DNA from: Theristus sp. LFF4_11 | Taxonomy: Eukaryota > Nematoda > Chromadorea > Monhysterida > Xyalidae | DNA length: 64,000 bases | Direction: 5' to 3' | NCBI GenBank assembly: GCA_030248135.1 | Contig: JASANC010002883.1 | Coordinates: 1 to 64,000, forward strand | In this document: positions 1-12,227 of the stretch, one piece after another | Position numbering within the stretch: position 1 is the stretch's first letter | Layout of the letters: each line of letters starts with the position of its first letter | Translations under genes and position numbers: made by a program | The notes under the pieces: generated by a model | Told to the model about the DNA's origin: nothing | Database searches by the model: none | The model's input: the letters and a program-made list of their open reading frames with translations, nothing else

Positions 1-1480
1 AAAGAACGTTTGTTTTGACGAGCTTTTAGTTTCGTTTTTTAGTTTCAGTGTAAAATTTGAATCTCGGTTCGAAATCTGAACTGTGAGTGGAGTAGGAACG
101 AAACGCCGACACGATGACTATGCTCACAATTGGATTTTTGAGTTTTCGTTTGGTTTACTTTTTGATCAAGAATGATGAATTGCTTGAAGAATTCAACTAA
201 ACGGTTCGAAAACAGTGAGTAGGTAGGGGAACGACGACGACGGCACGATTCCCCAAACTGATGGATGTGGAGTACACCAACAACAAACGGAACGGGAACA
301 GCTTAATGATCATAAAGGTTTCTTTGGCGCTGGCATGAATTCAATTTGGAGCGGCTCGGATTGCTAGCTAGCGACACCTCGACAAACATTCAGTTGACCT
401 GATATGAATTGAATAATGAGTGTCGGGTTGAGCAGTGACATGATTTTTAGATCCTGCCAATTTGACACTCGTTTTTCAATCATTAAAAATAAACATTATT
501 TGCTGAAGATTCACGGAAATCCGACACAACTGATGCAGTCAGTAGAATTCTGATCTGACTTTAAACTGATCCACACTACTGCACCGCATTAAACTTGGAT
601 CGACATTCAAAAGTGGCTGTGTGGTTTGGGTTCTATGGTGAAGCAGGTAAGCTGGATTTCATAGCTTCAAAGTGTGGAGTTTTAATCCAGGGTGTTCCAA
701 AAGTTAGTCCTTGACAAATTTGGGTAAATAATCGAGACGAAATGTGAACTTTCTAAACAGACAGTTCGGTATCGAAATCAGACAGAAATATCAATAAGGT
801 TCCGCGGGTTCCGTTAAAAATGGACTTTGGGTTCAAATATTCAACCGGTAATTGTTAAGGTCTCACTTTTGGAACACGATGAAGTAAAACTCGGCTAAAG
901 TCGGTCACAATGGATCCAAGCACCAAGCTGCAGTAACGAACGAGATGAACAAAACTCAAGTTCGATTGGTTGATTAAGTTCGAATCGGACTTTGATTAAT
1001 TGACTCATCATCAATTTTCCGTTGCTTCTCGAAATTGGGACTGCTCGGACTCGGACGAATCTGGTTTGACCAGGCCTGCTCCAACCGGTGAAGAGTTTCA
1101 AATCCAACTTCAGCACATTTGGAAGAACCTATTCTCCGGTTGTTAAAAAACAAAAAATCATCATTTTAATTTAAATTTTAGTTTTAAGAAAATTTGGAAA
1201 ACTACAGGGTGTTTCAAAAGTAGTGGGTAGGTGTAGGGTTGGCATGGTAAAAATACTGATTGTTTTACCGGTAAAAAAACGCGTATCTATAAGCGTTTTT
1301 TCCAGGGCAAAAACTGGTGCTTTAAAAAAACGAGAGAAAGACCGTTTCCGTATTTTTCCGGTTTTTTTTTCAATTTCGGACTGAGTTTTTTTATATCATT
1401 TTCACTCGTTTCGCAACTTTGCACGTGTCTTGTGCTAGTTGTGCACAAAATTGACACTGATGTTTAGAAAGAACTGTTAA
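1..1480. other. AT-rich non-coding stretch
   Basis: I see no exon with a usable reading frame here. The stretch contains a small inverted-repeat element (listed separately), a single transposon-like end near 1203 (cagggtgtttcaaaagtag) and a short palindrome around 1250-1300 (ttttaccggtaaaa). The 73-codon open frame on the minus strand near 900-1116 has no splice context or recognisable motif. Confidence 0.5.
688..879. mobile_element. Small MITE-like element
   Basis: The left end cagggtgttccaaaagttag is matched by an inverted copy at about 861-879 (ctcacttttggaacac), which defines an element of roughly 190 bp. A similar single end lies at 1203. CAGGGTG-type ends are common in mariner-like elements. 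No clear target duplication is visible, so the class is an inference. Confidence 0.4.
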
Positions 1481-1544
1481 GCGAGGTGCAAGAATCGGCT
1501 AGAGCTTCCGAGCTGAGATTTTTGGATAAGGTGAAAAATGTTGC

Positions 1545-2302
1545 TTGCAATGAGTCGTAGGTTCCTAAACCTAATCCTAAGCCAAGCCTTTTTGATAAGG
1601 TGACAATGATCAATTTCATTGGTAACGGTTTGGAAAAAGGGTAATTGAGGTCACCAAAACAAAATCTCCAAAGTTCCGCCATACGGGAGTCATTCCGGAG
1701 GCGCTTGCATATCATATGTGGTTCTTCGAACTCCCTGATTGATTTAGCACAACTTTGATTTTGTTATGGTGACCTCAATTACCCCTTTTCCAAACCGTCA
1801 CCATGCCTCTTCTTGTGTTTTGACCTCCAAAACGTCACTAATTGTCCCCAGCTAAACTAATGCTAAAGTGAAGACAAACATACCGCCTTGAAATTCGATC
1901 AATTCTTCTGATGGTGTCGCGACGACACGACACGAAGCAGCAACCAGACAACGTAGCGCTTGCAAACGGAGCAGCGAGCACAATCGGACGCTCTGCGAAG
2001 CGAATCGTCACCTTATCTGCATCGGAAATGGTAGGCCAAGCTTTGGGACGCTCAAAAACTTCATCGCAGATGTTGTCGAGGTCTAAAAAAACGGTCGAGT
2101 CGGTAAAACGGTCCAAAATCGACTGCTAAAGGTTTTACGAGGTATAATCAAAGAAAATTTTTGTTGAACTTTCGAAAAATTGTGCCAAAATTGAGGTTTT
2201 CAGAGCATATTAAAGGAAAATTTTTCGAATTTTTTTTTAAATGGGCATTTTTGTTTTTTTAATCACTTTTTTTTAAATTTCATTTTTGTTTAACAACCCT
2301 AT
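1545..2302 (+). repeat. Dispersed repeat, first copy
   Basis: About 600 bp (1700-2300) reappear in the same orientation at 3830-4430 and inverted at 4440-4990. All three copies keep an AT-rich end that finishes with tttgtttaacaaccct. The left part (1563-1590, taatcctaagccaagcc) is inverted near 3485-3515. Short open frames occur on both strands, but they differ by indels between copies and match nothing I recognise. This looks like a degraded foldback transposon family. Confidence 0.6.
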
Positions 2303-3819
2303 GCGTGTCTTGCTGACTCTGTGTCTGTGTCTGTGCTGGTTTATGCTGAAAGCGTGATGAAGGAGCGACGAAATGAGCGTGGATGTTTTTAGACATGAAA
2401 AAGCCATTCCGGCCTGGATTCCGGCAATTTCGACCGGATCCGGCCCGGCCGGAACACGCTTGCGCCGGATCCGGTCCGGATTCCGGCAAATTTGCCGGAT
2501 ACATCCTACTTTCAGAGCATATGAAAAGAAAATTCTTCAAACTTGTCTTTAAGAATTCAAACAAAAAGTTTTGTATGCATATGACTAAAAAATTCCCGCC
2601 CTCAATGATTCTTTCCAGTGCCCAGCCCGCCACACTGCTCTGAAACGCAACTTACCTGAGCCGCCATCGCCATGGAACACAAAGCACCACAACAACCACT
2701 GTTGAGTGTCCATCCGAGTTCAGTGCGGTTCTCAGTTGAGTTAAGTGCAATTCAGATTCAGAATTAGATCAGAATTATGGACTGTATCAATCGCGGAGTA
2801 TTTGCGTAAATTTTCAGCAAGAATTTTTTCATGATTGAACAAACGAGCGTCGAATTGGCAGGATCCAAAAATCACAAGTCTCTGCTCAATTCGACGCCCA
2901 TTATTCAAGTCATATCCACTGAATGCTGCTGAATGCTGATGCAGCTTGAGCTGAGCTTGTTGCTTTGGTTTAAATGATTTCCAAAGAATGGCGATAAATC
3001 GCCAACGAATCCAATCAACTGCAAAGTAACAATGACATATTTTGATCCACCATGAGATGAGCCGATCCGATACAGTCGTCGTCGTTGGATGACTGCACTG
3101 TTTGCAAACCGTTTTCGAATTTGGTCTTGAAATGTGAATCTGTCGTCGTCGTTCCGTCGTTCCACATTGTTTTTTTATTTCAACCATTGTTATTCACATC
3201 AGCTCTCGAATAAAAAAACCAAAAGAACTGAACCAACAGCTCAAAACTGAATGTTGTTATTTTTTCGTTCATTTTCAAAGCAACAACGGTCGCAGTCTTG
3301 AAGAAAGCCACTCCGCGGCAGCAAATCCCTTCCTAGCCAGGGTTTAGGGCCTGGCGCTTCTTTTTTAAAACGCACGCGCACGGGCATCGGCATACTCATG
3401 CTCATGATCCACTAGCGCGCGTGCACACGCTCCGGCCCCAACAAAAACTTGTTCAAAACGCAATTGTTCTGACATCTACCTTCTTGAAAAGGCTTGGCTT
3501 AGGTTAGGATTAGGTTAGGAATAGGTTTTGCTTAGGATTAGGCTTCAGGATTAAGATTTGAATCAAGTCCGTTTTAGCAATGTCCGACAACGCGCGTGAT
3601 TTACCTGAAGCGGATTTTAGAAAAGAAGGGCGGTTTAGGGTTGTTAAACAAAAATCAAAATTTTAAAAAAAAGTGATTGAAAAAAACAAAAATGCCGATT
3701 TTTTAATTCAAAAAAATTTCCTCTAATATGCTCTGAAATAGGGTTGCTAAAAAAACAAAAATCGTCATTTTTGTTTTGTTTTTTTTTAAAGAAAAATTAA
3801 AAAAAAAAATTCAAAAATC
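2303..3819. other. Non-coding, repeat remnants
   Basis: There is no convincing gene. The stretch has a CCGG-rich patch (2400-2510), a TTAGG-like tract (3490-3550, ttaggattaggttagg) and several partial copies of the gggttgttaaacaaaaa end found in the neighbouring repeat (3636, 3746). The minus-strand open frame at 2741-3187 has no supporting splice signals or motif. Confidence 0.45.
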
Positions 3820-4990
3820 AAAGTTGTGCTAAATCAATCAGGGAGTCCGAAGAACCACATATGATATGCAAGCGCCTCCCGAATGACTCCCGTATGGCGG
3901 AACTTTGCAGATTTTGTTTTGGTGACCTCACCTCAATTACCCCTTTTCCAAACCGTCCGTCACCATGCCTCTTCTTGTGTTTTGACCTCCAAAACGTCAC
4001 TAATTGTCCCCAGCTAAACTAATGCTAAAGTGAAGACAAACATACCGCCTTGAAATTCGATCAATTCTTCTGATGGTGTCGCGACGACACGACACGAAGC
4101 AGCAAGCAACCAGACAACGCAGCGCTTGCAAACGGAGCAGCGAGCACAATCGGACGCTCTGCGAGGCGAATCGTCACCTTATCTGCATCGGAAATGGTAG
4201 GCCAAGCTTTGGGACGCTGAAAAACTTCATCGCAGATGTTGTCGTAGCCTAAAATCAGTCGGTAAAACGGTCCAAAATCGACTGCTAAAGGTTTTACGAG
4301 GTATAATCAAAGAAAATTTTTGTTGAACTTTCGAAAAATTGTGCCAAAATTGAGGTTTTCCGAGCATATTAGAGGAAAATTTTTCGAATTAAAAAGAAAT
4401 CGGCATTTTTGTTTTTTTTATCACTTTAAAAAAAAAATATTTTTGTTTAACAACCCTACTCTGAAAACCTCAATTTTGGCACAATTTTTCGAAAGTTTAA
4501 CAAAAATTTTCTTTGATATTACCTCGTAAAACCGTCAGCAGTCCATTCTGGACCGTTTTACCGACTGATTTCAGGCTTCAACAACATCTGCGATGAAGTT
4601 TTTAAGCGTCCCAAAGGTTGGCTTACCATTTCCGATGCAGATAAGGTGACGATTCGCCTCGCCTCGCAGAGCGCCCGATTGTGCTCGCTGCTCCGTTTGC
4701 AAGCGTTACGTTGTCTGGTTGCTGCTTCGTGTCGTGTCGTCGCGACATCATCAGAAGAATTGATCGAATTTCAAGGCGGTTTGTTTGTATTCACTTTAGC
4801 ATCAGCTTAGCTGGGGACAGGGGACAATTAGTTACGTTTTGGAGGTCATAACACAAGAAGAGGCATGGTGACGGTTTGGAAAAGGGGTAATTGAGGTCAC
4901 CAAAACAAAATCTGCAAAGTTCCGCCATACGAGAGTCATTCGAGAGGCGCTTGCCCTTGCATATCATATGTGGTCCTTCGGACTCAGTAG
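3820..4990. repeat. Foldback (palindromic) repeat, copies 2 and 3
   Basis: Bases 3830-4430 and 4440-4990 are inverted copies of each other around an A/T-rich centre near 4430. Both arms carry the sequence of the 1.7 kb copy, including gcatatcatatgtgg near the outer ends and gtttaacaaccct at the centre. A single strand would fold into a stem of about 550 bp. Indels distinguish the arms, so the palindrome is not a very recent event. Confidence 0.65.
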
Positions 4991-6245
4991 TACCGTGGGC
5001 GGGGGTAGGGTTAGGGGCTTTGAAAAAAAAAATTTTTTTTATTTTTTTTCGTTTTTTTTTAAAAAATTTTGGATTTTTTTTTCAAACTTAAAAAAAAATT
5101 TGAAAAATTTTTCTTCTACTTTGCTCTGAAAATTCGATTTATGGCATAATTTTTTGAAAGTTCAAACCAAATTTTCTTCCCAACTTCTTTGTGTGCTTAG
5201 GTACATGTCATTATTTGGTCATTTTGACCGACGTACTCCATGTTTTTCGATTTGGATGACTTCTAGAGTCAATTTTTAGCGTTGAAATGACTTAACTGAA
5301 TTGAAATATCGTTTCAGAAATCGTTTTCTTGCAACTTAGAACATGTTTTTTCAGTCGGTAGGCCATGAGATGAACATGATATCTTGTTGATTGGCGTACG
5401 TTATAGGTCTACAATGGAGTTGTGCGATATATTGTTAAACAATTGGAGCGGGGATGTTGGTTAATACCACATCACACGACCGTTTTTCAGATACCCGATA
5501 ACATGGCCACATGTTAAAACTTGCGTGCTGAGCTAAACTAACGTGTTAAACTTGCGTCTGTCAGTTGCCCGCAACATGATCGCGAAATCATGGTACGTGT
5601 TTTCGATACGATGATTTGAAGAGTGGGCTCTCGCCATGTGGCAGATAGCATAGCTGGTTGAACCTGAAAGTAAGTGTCTTGGGGGGGGGGGGGCGACCGG
5701 GTCGACAGGGGTTGCCGACTTAGCTACAGCAAACAGGAATTTTTGAACACAGTCAAATTTTGGTAATTTTCTAAAGAGGAACAACTAAGAACGGTTCAAT
5801 ATTCAAGTACACGTCGAAAATTGTCCTGTTTTACTGTTGAAAATGCAACTTTCCCTCTATGAAATGGACATAATTTCAATAAAACACGATTTTCGCTCTT
5901 ATAGTTTTCCGGATCGTTCTGAAAATAGTCTAGATGAACTCAGCTCGACGAGACGCTTCGAACAAACCTCACTTGTAAAAAAAAACTTTTTTTTTAAATG
6001 TTTTTAATTTAAAAAAAAATCCGGATTTTTTTTTTTTTTTCCCCTAACCCTAGGCGGGGGGGGGGTGGGGGGGAGTACACCCCCCCCCCATAGCACCAGA
6101 GACCGTCGGGGTGGGGGGGGGGGCACCGAGCCACCCCCCCCTAAATGGTTTGACCCCCCCCACCCCCCCCCACGCGGAGGTCTCCTCGGGTGCTCTGGGG
6201 GGGTGTACCGTGTACCCCCCCACCCCCCCTCGTCTTCGGTACTGA
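4991..6245. repeat. Inverted repeat region with G/C homopolymers
   Basis: The left edge (gggcgggggtagggttag, near 4997) is echoed inverted near 6040 (cccctaaccctaggcggg), both next to long A/T tracts. Inside 6050-6240 there are many runs of 7-12 G or C and a second inverted pair (gtgctctggggggg near 6190 against ccccccccatagcacc near 6082). No gene is visible. The homopolymers are probably hard to sequence, so the exact bases are doubtful. Confidence 0.5.
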
Positions 6246-6958
6246 TTTTGAAGCTACAGACTCGGGGAAGGTTTGCCTACTTTATTCAAAAAGCGTAAAA
6301 TAAAACAAGCTTCAAATTTAAATTTTTAAAAAATAATTTTTTTCTCAATTTAGAAGTGTCTGGAATTAGCAAAAAACCAAAAAATCAACGTCGAGATTGT
6401 CTGAACTGCATTTGAAAACCGAAACGTGAAATTGAACGGGGCCTTCTTGAGTTTTGAAGGAAAAACTCGTGAAACACGACGGCAATAATGAAAAAATAAA
6501 AAAAAGCAACAACCGACGACGACGTGACAAAGTGAAGAAACCACAAGGCAAGATGCAAGACAAGTAGACCCACAACGACTGAATGAAATTGAAGGGAGCG
6601 GGTTAGGTGAGGGTGGTGAAGTGGCATTGAAAGTGAAAAGAGCTGACGACGATGATGATGGAACGAGACGGTGGGAATGGGACGACAGTGACACTTGAGA
6701 CAAACAGGCTACCGCTGGGTGAACGCAGCGTTTCACTGGAGGGTGTGTGACTTGTGATGTCGGCGGGTTGCTGGATTGAAAAAATGAAACGACCTCATTC
6801 CAAGCAAAATCTGATCAACAATAAAAAATCACTTTTAAGAACGTGTACAAATCGCGCAGATCTCCGGGGCACACATCGAAATCGAACGAGCGAACACGGT
6901 GATTTTTGGTGGCGTACAGAACGCCGTGGCGGCCACTCCCATTTGTCCGTGTTCGTGC
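6246..6958. other. Non-coding stretch before the duplicated block
   Basis: I see no gene. Minus-strand open frames of 69-128 codons overlap each other in different frames and have serine- and phenylalanine-rich translations typical of unconstrained sequence. The segment has no copy elsewhere in the window, and the inverted duplication begins at about 6959. Confidence 0.4.
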
Positions 6959-8738
6959 CGTCGTGTCATGGTGAATAAAGTTTGATCTTGATTCGTTTTG
7001 CCAAAGCATTCAGTTTCATTCCTAGCATCAGAAAAAATTCCGTTTCTTTTCAAGCACTCCTTGTCGTTACGTTACACCCCTTACTTCCCGTCCGTTCCCG
7101 TTCTCCTGACCACTTCTTAGTCTGCAAAAGTGCTTGTTCTCAACGTTTTTGTTCTAAAAACGACTGCCGTTTAATTTTGGATTCAACTTTGAAAAGAACT
7201 TCTTGTCCTGCAAGTTGCAACGTGAATGTTTCGTGTTTTGGTGCAGCTCCTAAACGGTGGAGATCAGAGCGTGCGTGTAACTGGGTGCGGAGCGTGTATT
7301 GCGCGCGATTGGATCATGAGCATGAGCATGCGGATGCGAGGTGCGCGTGCTTTTGAATAAAGAAGCATTACGCTCGGGGAATACGTGAATAAATTTTGAG
7401 GGAAAATGTTTCACACAAACGCGAGAAATTATACAATGAATCGAAAAAACATGAAAATTTTTGGGGATTTTTTGATTTTGACCATTTCTCACCGGCGAAC
7501 GGTGATTTTTGCCAACGAGATTTTTCTTGTGCAAACTCCCCATGCACAGTAGTGTTGGATAAGCATTAAAAATCGGCAAATTTTTTTGACCAAATCGAGC
7601 ACTGGCGCCGTTTGTGCAGGCGACACCCTCCGGAAACCAACCTGCAGTTTGACTGAAATTTCTGCAATACAATTTGTATCTTTTTCTGAAAACCAAGTGG
7701 AAATGGCCAAAAAGGATGCAAATTGCAGTTTATTGCACCCATTTAAATGCAAAAAAACCTGGCGTAAAAAGATATGAATTTTCAGGAACGATAAGCCAGA
7801 ACCAGAAAAATACGAGACAATGAGCACGCGAAAGAGAAAAGTGAACGAAAGCGAAACGTCAGATACGGACGGTGTCGTCGGTGCCGGTGGTGATGATCGC
7901 GAAACCAGCACCAGCTTTACTTCTGCTAGCGCCGCCGCCACTGAAGGCAAAGGTCACCGGTATTTCGCACGGCAAAATGCTGCCGGTGCACGTCGAACCG
8001 TTAATGTCGAACGGAACAAAGCGGAGCAAAGAGGTGCCGGGGTAGTGGTCGTCGCTGGGGCTGCTGATCACGATCACTACATCGAATTCTTGTCCACCGA
8101 CAACAACGCAGGAGAGCACCAGCCAATCAACGTGTTCGTATCGTCAGCCATAGATCAAAACCTTGAAGCGGAAGACCAAGAAGAGGAGGAGCAGTGTTTT
8201 GTTGACAGCTCGGTCGAAACAAGAACAACACGCTGTCCATCGCCAAACAAACTCAGACAATCAACACAACAACAGGAAAACGGCGATTTGCCGGGAAATA
8301 ATGTAGTGATCGTTGAGACGTTCTCTGAGAGCGATGATGCTGGTCAAATTGCACAAGTTCACCAAGAAAAACTACGCTTCGTGCGTTCTGAAAATTCCGA
8401 CAGCGTGACGGCTGCGAATTCAACGGAAAACATTGTGATGAACAACAATTTAACCGATGCGAGAGCTGTCAGTGATCGAACACCGTCAACTGGCCACCAC
8501 TACCCTTCAGTTTTAACTCCAAAATCCGCAGTCATTCAATCACAATCCAGTTTCAAGCGCTCGCTCGTCTCGAAGTCCGGAACGCGCACGATTCTAGCCG
8601 GGCCAGCGCCACGGCCAAGCCGACCAACAATCATAGCGTCGTCATCATCATCATCGTGTGCAGCCAATCCGCAGCGTTCAACCGTTTCAACTGTTTCAAA
8701 ATGTTCGTCAACATCGGAAGTCAGCTCAGTGCTTGTCG

Positions 8739-8739
<1 letters not shown>
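6959..8739 (+). repeat. Triplicated block, copy A
   Basis: This block contains the 5' flank and first coding exon of the zinc-finger gene. It is present inverted at 10533-12206 (copy B), and its 3' half is present again in direct orientation at 12228-13060 (copy C). Across most of their length the copies are nearly identical. Copy A ends in a run of 60 G. Confidence 0.85.
7820..8739 (+). CDS. First coding exon of C2H2 zinc-finger gene (copy A)
   Basis: The frame opens with ATG at 7820 (MSTRKRKVNESETSDTDG) and stays open to the G run. It encodes about 306 residues of low-complexity, acidic and serine-rich sequence with no folded domain I recognise. The basic TRKRK start could act in nuclear targeting (inference). 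The same frame in copy C runs on through SSHLKE to a donor at 13059/13060, so this is most likely the genuine start of the zinc-finger protein whose remaining exons lie at 13152-23774. The start is chosen because it is the first ATG in the frame and is conserved in inverted copy B. In this copy the G run would add a glycine tract, which I take as artefactual. Confidence 0.6.

Positions 8740-8799
<60 letters not shown>
8740..8799 (+). repeat. 60-base G homopolymer at a duplication join
   Basis: An uninterrupted run of G splits a sequence that is continuous in copy C (cttgtcgcttcctcgc). Further G runs lie at 9065-9075, 9133-9165 (33), 9688-9707 (20), 10512-10529 (18) and 12207-12227 (21). The 10.5 and 12.2 kb runs also sit exactly at copy boundaries. 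Confidence 0.9.
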
Positions 8800-8801
<2 letters not shown>

Positions 8802-9132
8802 TTCCTCGCATTTAAAAGAGGTCTGCAGAAATGCGGGGCGGGCGCCGGACCCGCGCGGACGGGCCACACCCCGGCAGTGAATACCGAAATATCATTAGTT
8901 TTTATTTTTCTGCACTCATCCATTCATGGTCTTTCGTTGAATTGTGTCACTCCAACGCCAAATTCCTTGCAGGTTGACCGCTGCGGGAACATTTGTGACG
9001 GAAAACCGGTGCCAATCGCGTAAACAACGCAGCAACCTCGCGTTACGATTGACGGCCACCGAAAGGGGGGGGGGGTGTCCCTCGGAAAGACCACAGCTGC
9101 CGGTTCAGAGCCATACCCCCGAACGTCACCAT

Positions 9133-9167
<35 letters not shown>

Positions 9168-9707
9168 CGCCAGGTGTTGTCGGTCGGTTTCGTGCGTTCC
9201 TCCGATGCCAAGAAAACTACAAGATCCTGCTCTGGGGTGGGGGAAAAGGTTTTCGGTTCGTGGGTGGCACCTGGTGTGCGTCTACGTACTCGACGAGCCA
9301 TGCAGACGGATCGGGTATGGTATGAGCTCGCGAAATCGCAAAAATGAAAACAAGAAACTTATCCAGTATTCTCAAACACGTATATTGGAGTGGTTCTTCC
9401 TACACCTAGTACCGACGTCATTCAGCAATCGCCGCTAATTGGCGAAATCAGCCAATCAAAAGAAGTTTACTTTTCTCGTACAATCTGAACTGACAACGGG
9501 CGAGTCGCCGTCGAAAGTGGCGAAACGGAAAAAATTCATGTGCTATCCGTTGTGTTGTAGCTCTTCTGACGCGATTTCGGCCGAACGCCGTGGGAGGAAG
9601 AAAAGGGGAAAGGGACCCAGCTGAATCGTGACGATCGGCCGACGGCCGTCGAATGCAATCGCCACCATTCAACGGAGTGGGTAGGGAGGGGGGGGGGGGG
9701 GGGGGGG
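8800..9707 (+). pseudogene. Error-ridden copy of zinc-finger exons 2-3
   Basis: This parallels 13041-13790 (exon 1 end, exon 2, start of exon 3) but carries many small insertions, deletions and substitutions, G-rich inserts (8832-8885, 9065-9075, 9133-9165) and a stop early in exon 2. The first zinc finger, intact at 13664-13740, is unreadable here. Similarity fades toward the G run at 9688-9707. Either it is a decayed duplicate or low-quality sequence of the same locus; the pattern of damage favours the second. Confidence 0.6.
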
Positions 9708-10511
9708 AACGGTGTTTTCATGAATTAAATACACTATCACGGATTTTGTGATAGTTTTTTCATGTGAGCAACTTAGATACCGAATCGTGACGATTTCGGG
9801 CGAATCGGCGTGAATTTAGTGAAACCGGTCCAGAAATGAAAAACAAGAAGTCGGTGTTTTTATGGTATTCATTGCCGATCACGGCTTTTTGGGTCAGTTT
9901 TGCTGTGAGCAATTTCTAGGTACTCGAATCGTGACGATTTTGGGAGAATAGGACTTAGAAATAGAATAGACGAAATTGGCCTAAAAACGAAAAATGAAAA
10001 ACATGAGTTGTGTGCACAACTTATTGTGATTTTGGTCCGACCTTCGGGGCTTATGTAAAAGTCATAATATTATCTAAAAATGCGGGAGACGCATATAAAA
10101 GGAGGAATATGGCCTTTGTAAGCAGTGAAAGACTTGGCTCGACAACGCTTTTCAAGTCTCTGATGTGGTACACACGGATACAAGTACATAAGAGTCATAT
10201 TTTTGCGCCGTTTATTTTTATTTAGGTTCAGTGGCACCCTCGTACTTGTAGACAAATGAAACTTTCACATTTGCCTTTTTCTAGCATTTAGCGACCCTAA
10301 AACCACTAAAATAACGATAGATTTAGATCGTGACATGGTTTGACAAAGTGTATGAGAGGCATTGGGACGCAAGGTTTTGTGGAATGATCACGGTTTATTG
10401 TAAAGAGTTGGTAAAAAGGGTGAAATAACGGAAGACAAATTTTGAGGTGGGTATGACAGCGGTGCGTACGTTAGAACAAGATAAAGACATGAGATGGATG
10501 ATGTTTGTAGA
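9708..10511. other. Unique spacer between inverted copies
   Basis: No gene is apparent. It contains a diverged tandem duplication of about 140 bp (a unit holding gaatcgtgacgattt near 9783 and again near 9926). The similar gaatcgtgacgatcggc at 9623 suggests a third unit. The segment has no copy elsewhere in the window. Confidence 0.4.
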
Positions 10512-10532
10512 GGGGGGGGGGGGGGGGGGTCA

Positions 10533-12206
10533 CACTGATGATGATGACGACGCTATGATTGTTGCGCGCTTGCCGGGCGCTGGCCCGGCAGACGGGCGTC
10601 CGCTTCGAGACGAGCGAGCCTGGATTGTGATTGAATGACTGCGGATTTTGGAGTTAAAACTGAAGGGTAGTGGTGGCCAGTTGACGGTGTTCGATCACTG
10701 ACAGCTCTCGCATCGGTTAAATTGTTGTTCATCACAATGTTTTCCGTTGAATTCGCAGCCGTCACGCTGTCGGAATTTTCAGAACGCACGAAGCGTAGTT
10801 TTTCTTGGTGAACTTGTGCAATTTGACCAGCATCATCGCTCTCAGAGAACGTCTCAACGATCACTACATTATTTCCCGGCAAATCGCCGTTTTCCTGTTG
10901 TTGTGTTGATTGTCTGAGTTTGTTTGGCGATGGACAGCGTGTTGTTCTTGTTTCGACCGAGCTGTCAACAAAACACTGCTCCTCCTCTTCTTGGTCTTCC
11001 GCTTCAAGGTTTTGATCTATGGCTGACGATACGAACACGTTGATTGGCTGGTGCTCTCCTGCGTTGTTGTCGGTGGACAAGAATTCGATGTAGTGATCGT
11101 GATCAGCAGCCCCAGCGACGACCACTACCCCGGCACCTCTTTGCTCCGCTTTGTTCCGTTCGACATTAACGGTTCGACGTGCACCGGCAGCATTTTGCCG
11201 TGCGAAATACCGGTGACCTTTGCCTTCAGTGGCGGCGGCGCTAGCAGAAGTAAAGCTGGTGCTGGTTTCGCGATCATCACCACCGGCACCGACGACACCG
11301 TCCGTATCTGACGTTTCGCTTTCGTTCACTTTTCTCTTTCGCGTGCTCATTGTCTCGTATTTTTCTGGTTCTGGCTTATCGTTCCTGAAAATTCATATCT
11401 TTTTACGCCAGTTTTTTTGCATTTAAATGGGTGCAATAAACTGCAATTTGCATCCTTTTTGGCCATTTCCACTTGGTTTTCAGAAAAAGATACAAATTGT
11501 ATTGCAGAAATTTCAGTCAAACTGCAGGTTGGTTTCCGGAGGGTGTCGCCTGCACAAACGGCGCCAGTGCTCGATTTGGTCAAAAAAATTTGCCGATTTT
11601 TAATGCTTATCCAACACTACTGTGCATGGGGAGTTTGCACAAGAAAAATCTCGTTGGCAAAAATCACCGTTCGCCGGTGAGAAATGGTCAAAATCAAAAA
11701 ATCCCCAAAAATTTTCATGTTTTTTCGATTCATTGTATAATTTCTCGCGTTTGTGTGAAACATTTTCCCTCAAAATTTATTCACGTATTCCCCGAGCGTA
11801 ATGCTCTTTATTCAAAAGCACGCGCACCTCGCATCCGCATGCTCATGCTCATGATCCAATCGCGCGCAATACACGCTCCGCACCCAGTTACACGCACGCT
11901 CCTGATCTCCACCGTTTAGGAGCTGCACCAAAACACGAAACATTCACGTTGCAACTTGCAGGACAAGAAGTTCTTTCAGAGTTGAATCCAAAATTAAACG
12001 GCAGTCGTTTTTAGAACAAAACGTTGAGAACAAGCACTTTTGCAGACTAAGAAGTGGTCAGGAGAACGGGAACGGACGGGAAGTAAGGGGTGTAACGTAA
12101 CGACAAGGAGTGCTTGAAAAGAAACGGAATTTTTTCTGATGCTAGGAATGAAACTGAATGCTTTGGCAAAACGAATCAAGATCAAACTTTATTCACCATG
12201 ACACGA
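10533..12206 (-). repeat. Triplicated block, copy B (inverted)
   Basis: This is the reverse complement of 6959-8680. It is bounded by a G run on each side (10512-10529 and 12207-12227). The interior is almost identical to copy A, but the final 100 bases next to the left G run (10533-10625) carry many indels. Damage of this kind confined to a copy end is typical of a read end rather than of evolution. Confidence 0.85.
10553..11350 (-). pseudogene. Inverted duplicate of the zinc-finger first exon
   Basis: The frame opens with the same ATG context and the same first 245 or so residues as the exon at 7820-8739, then diverges by indels near the G run. It has no downstream zinc-finger exons on its strand, so even if real it could only make the disordered N-terminal segment. 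The near identity over 800 bp argues for a very recent duplication or an assembly artefact. Confidence 0.7.
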
Positions 12207-12227
12207 GGGGGGGGGGGGGGGGGGGGG

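Noticed and set aside
3490..3560. Telomere-like TTAGG tract
   Set aside because: The units are irregular (ttagga, ttaggt) and span only about 70 bp inside a repeat; there is no terminal array.
7859..8119. Minus-strand ORF antisense to the zinc-finger first exon (also at 11051 and 12189)
   Set aside because: It is a shadow of the plus-strand frame; it reappears only because the exon is triplicated.
8536..9347. Polyglycine and polyproline ORFs
   Set aside because: They are translations of the G homopolymers on either strand and depend on run length.
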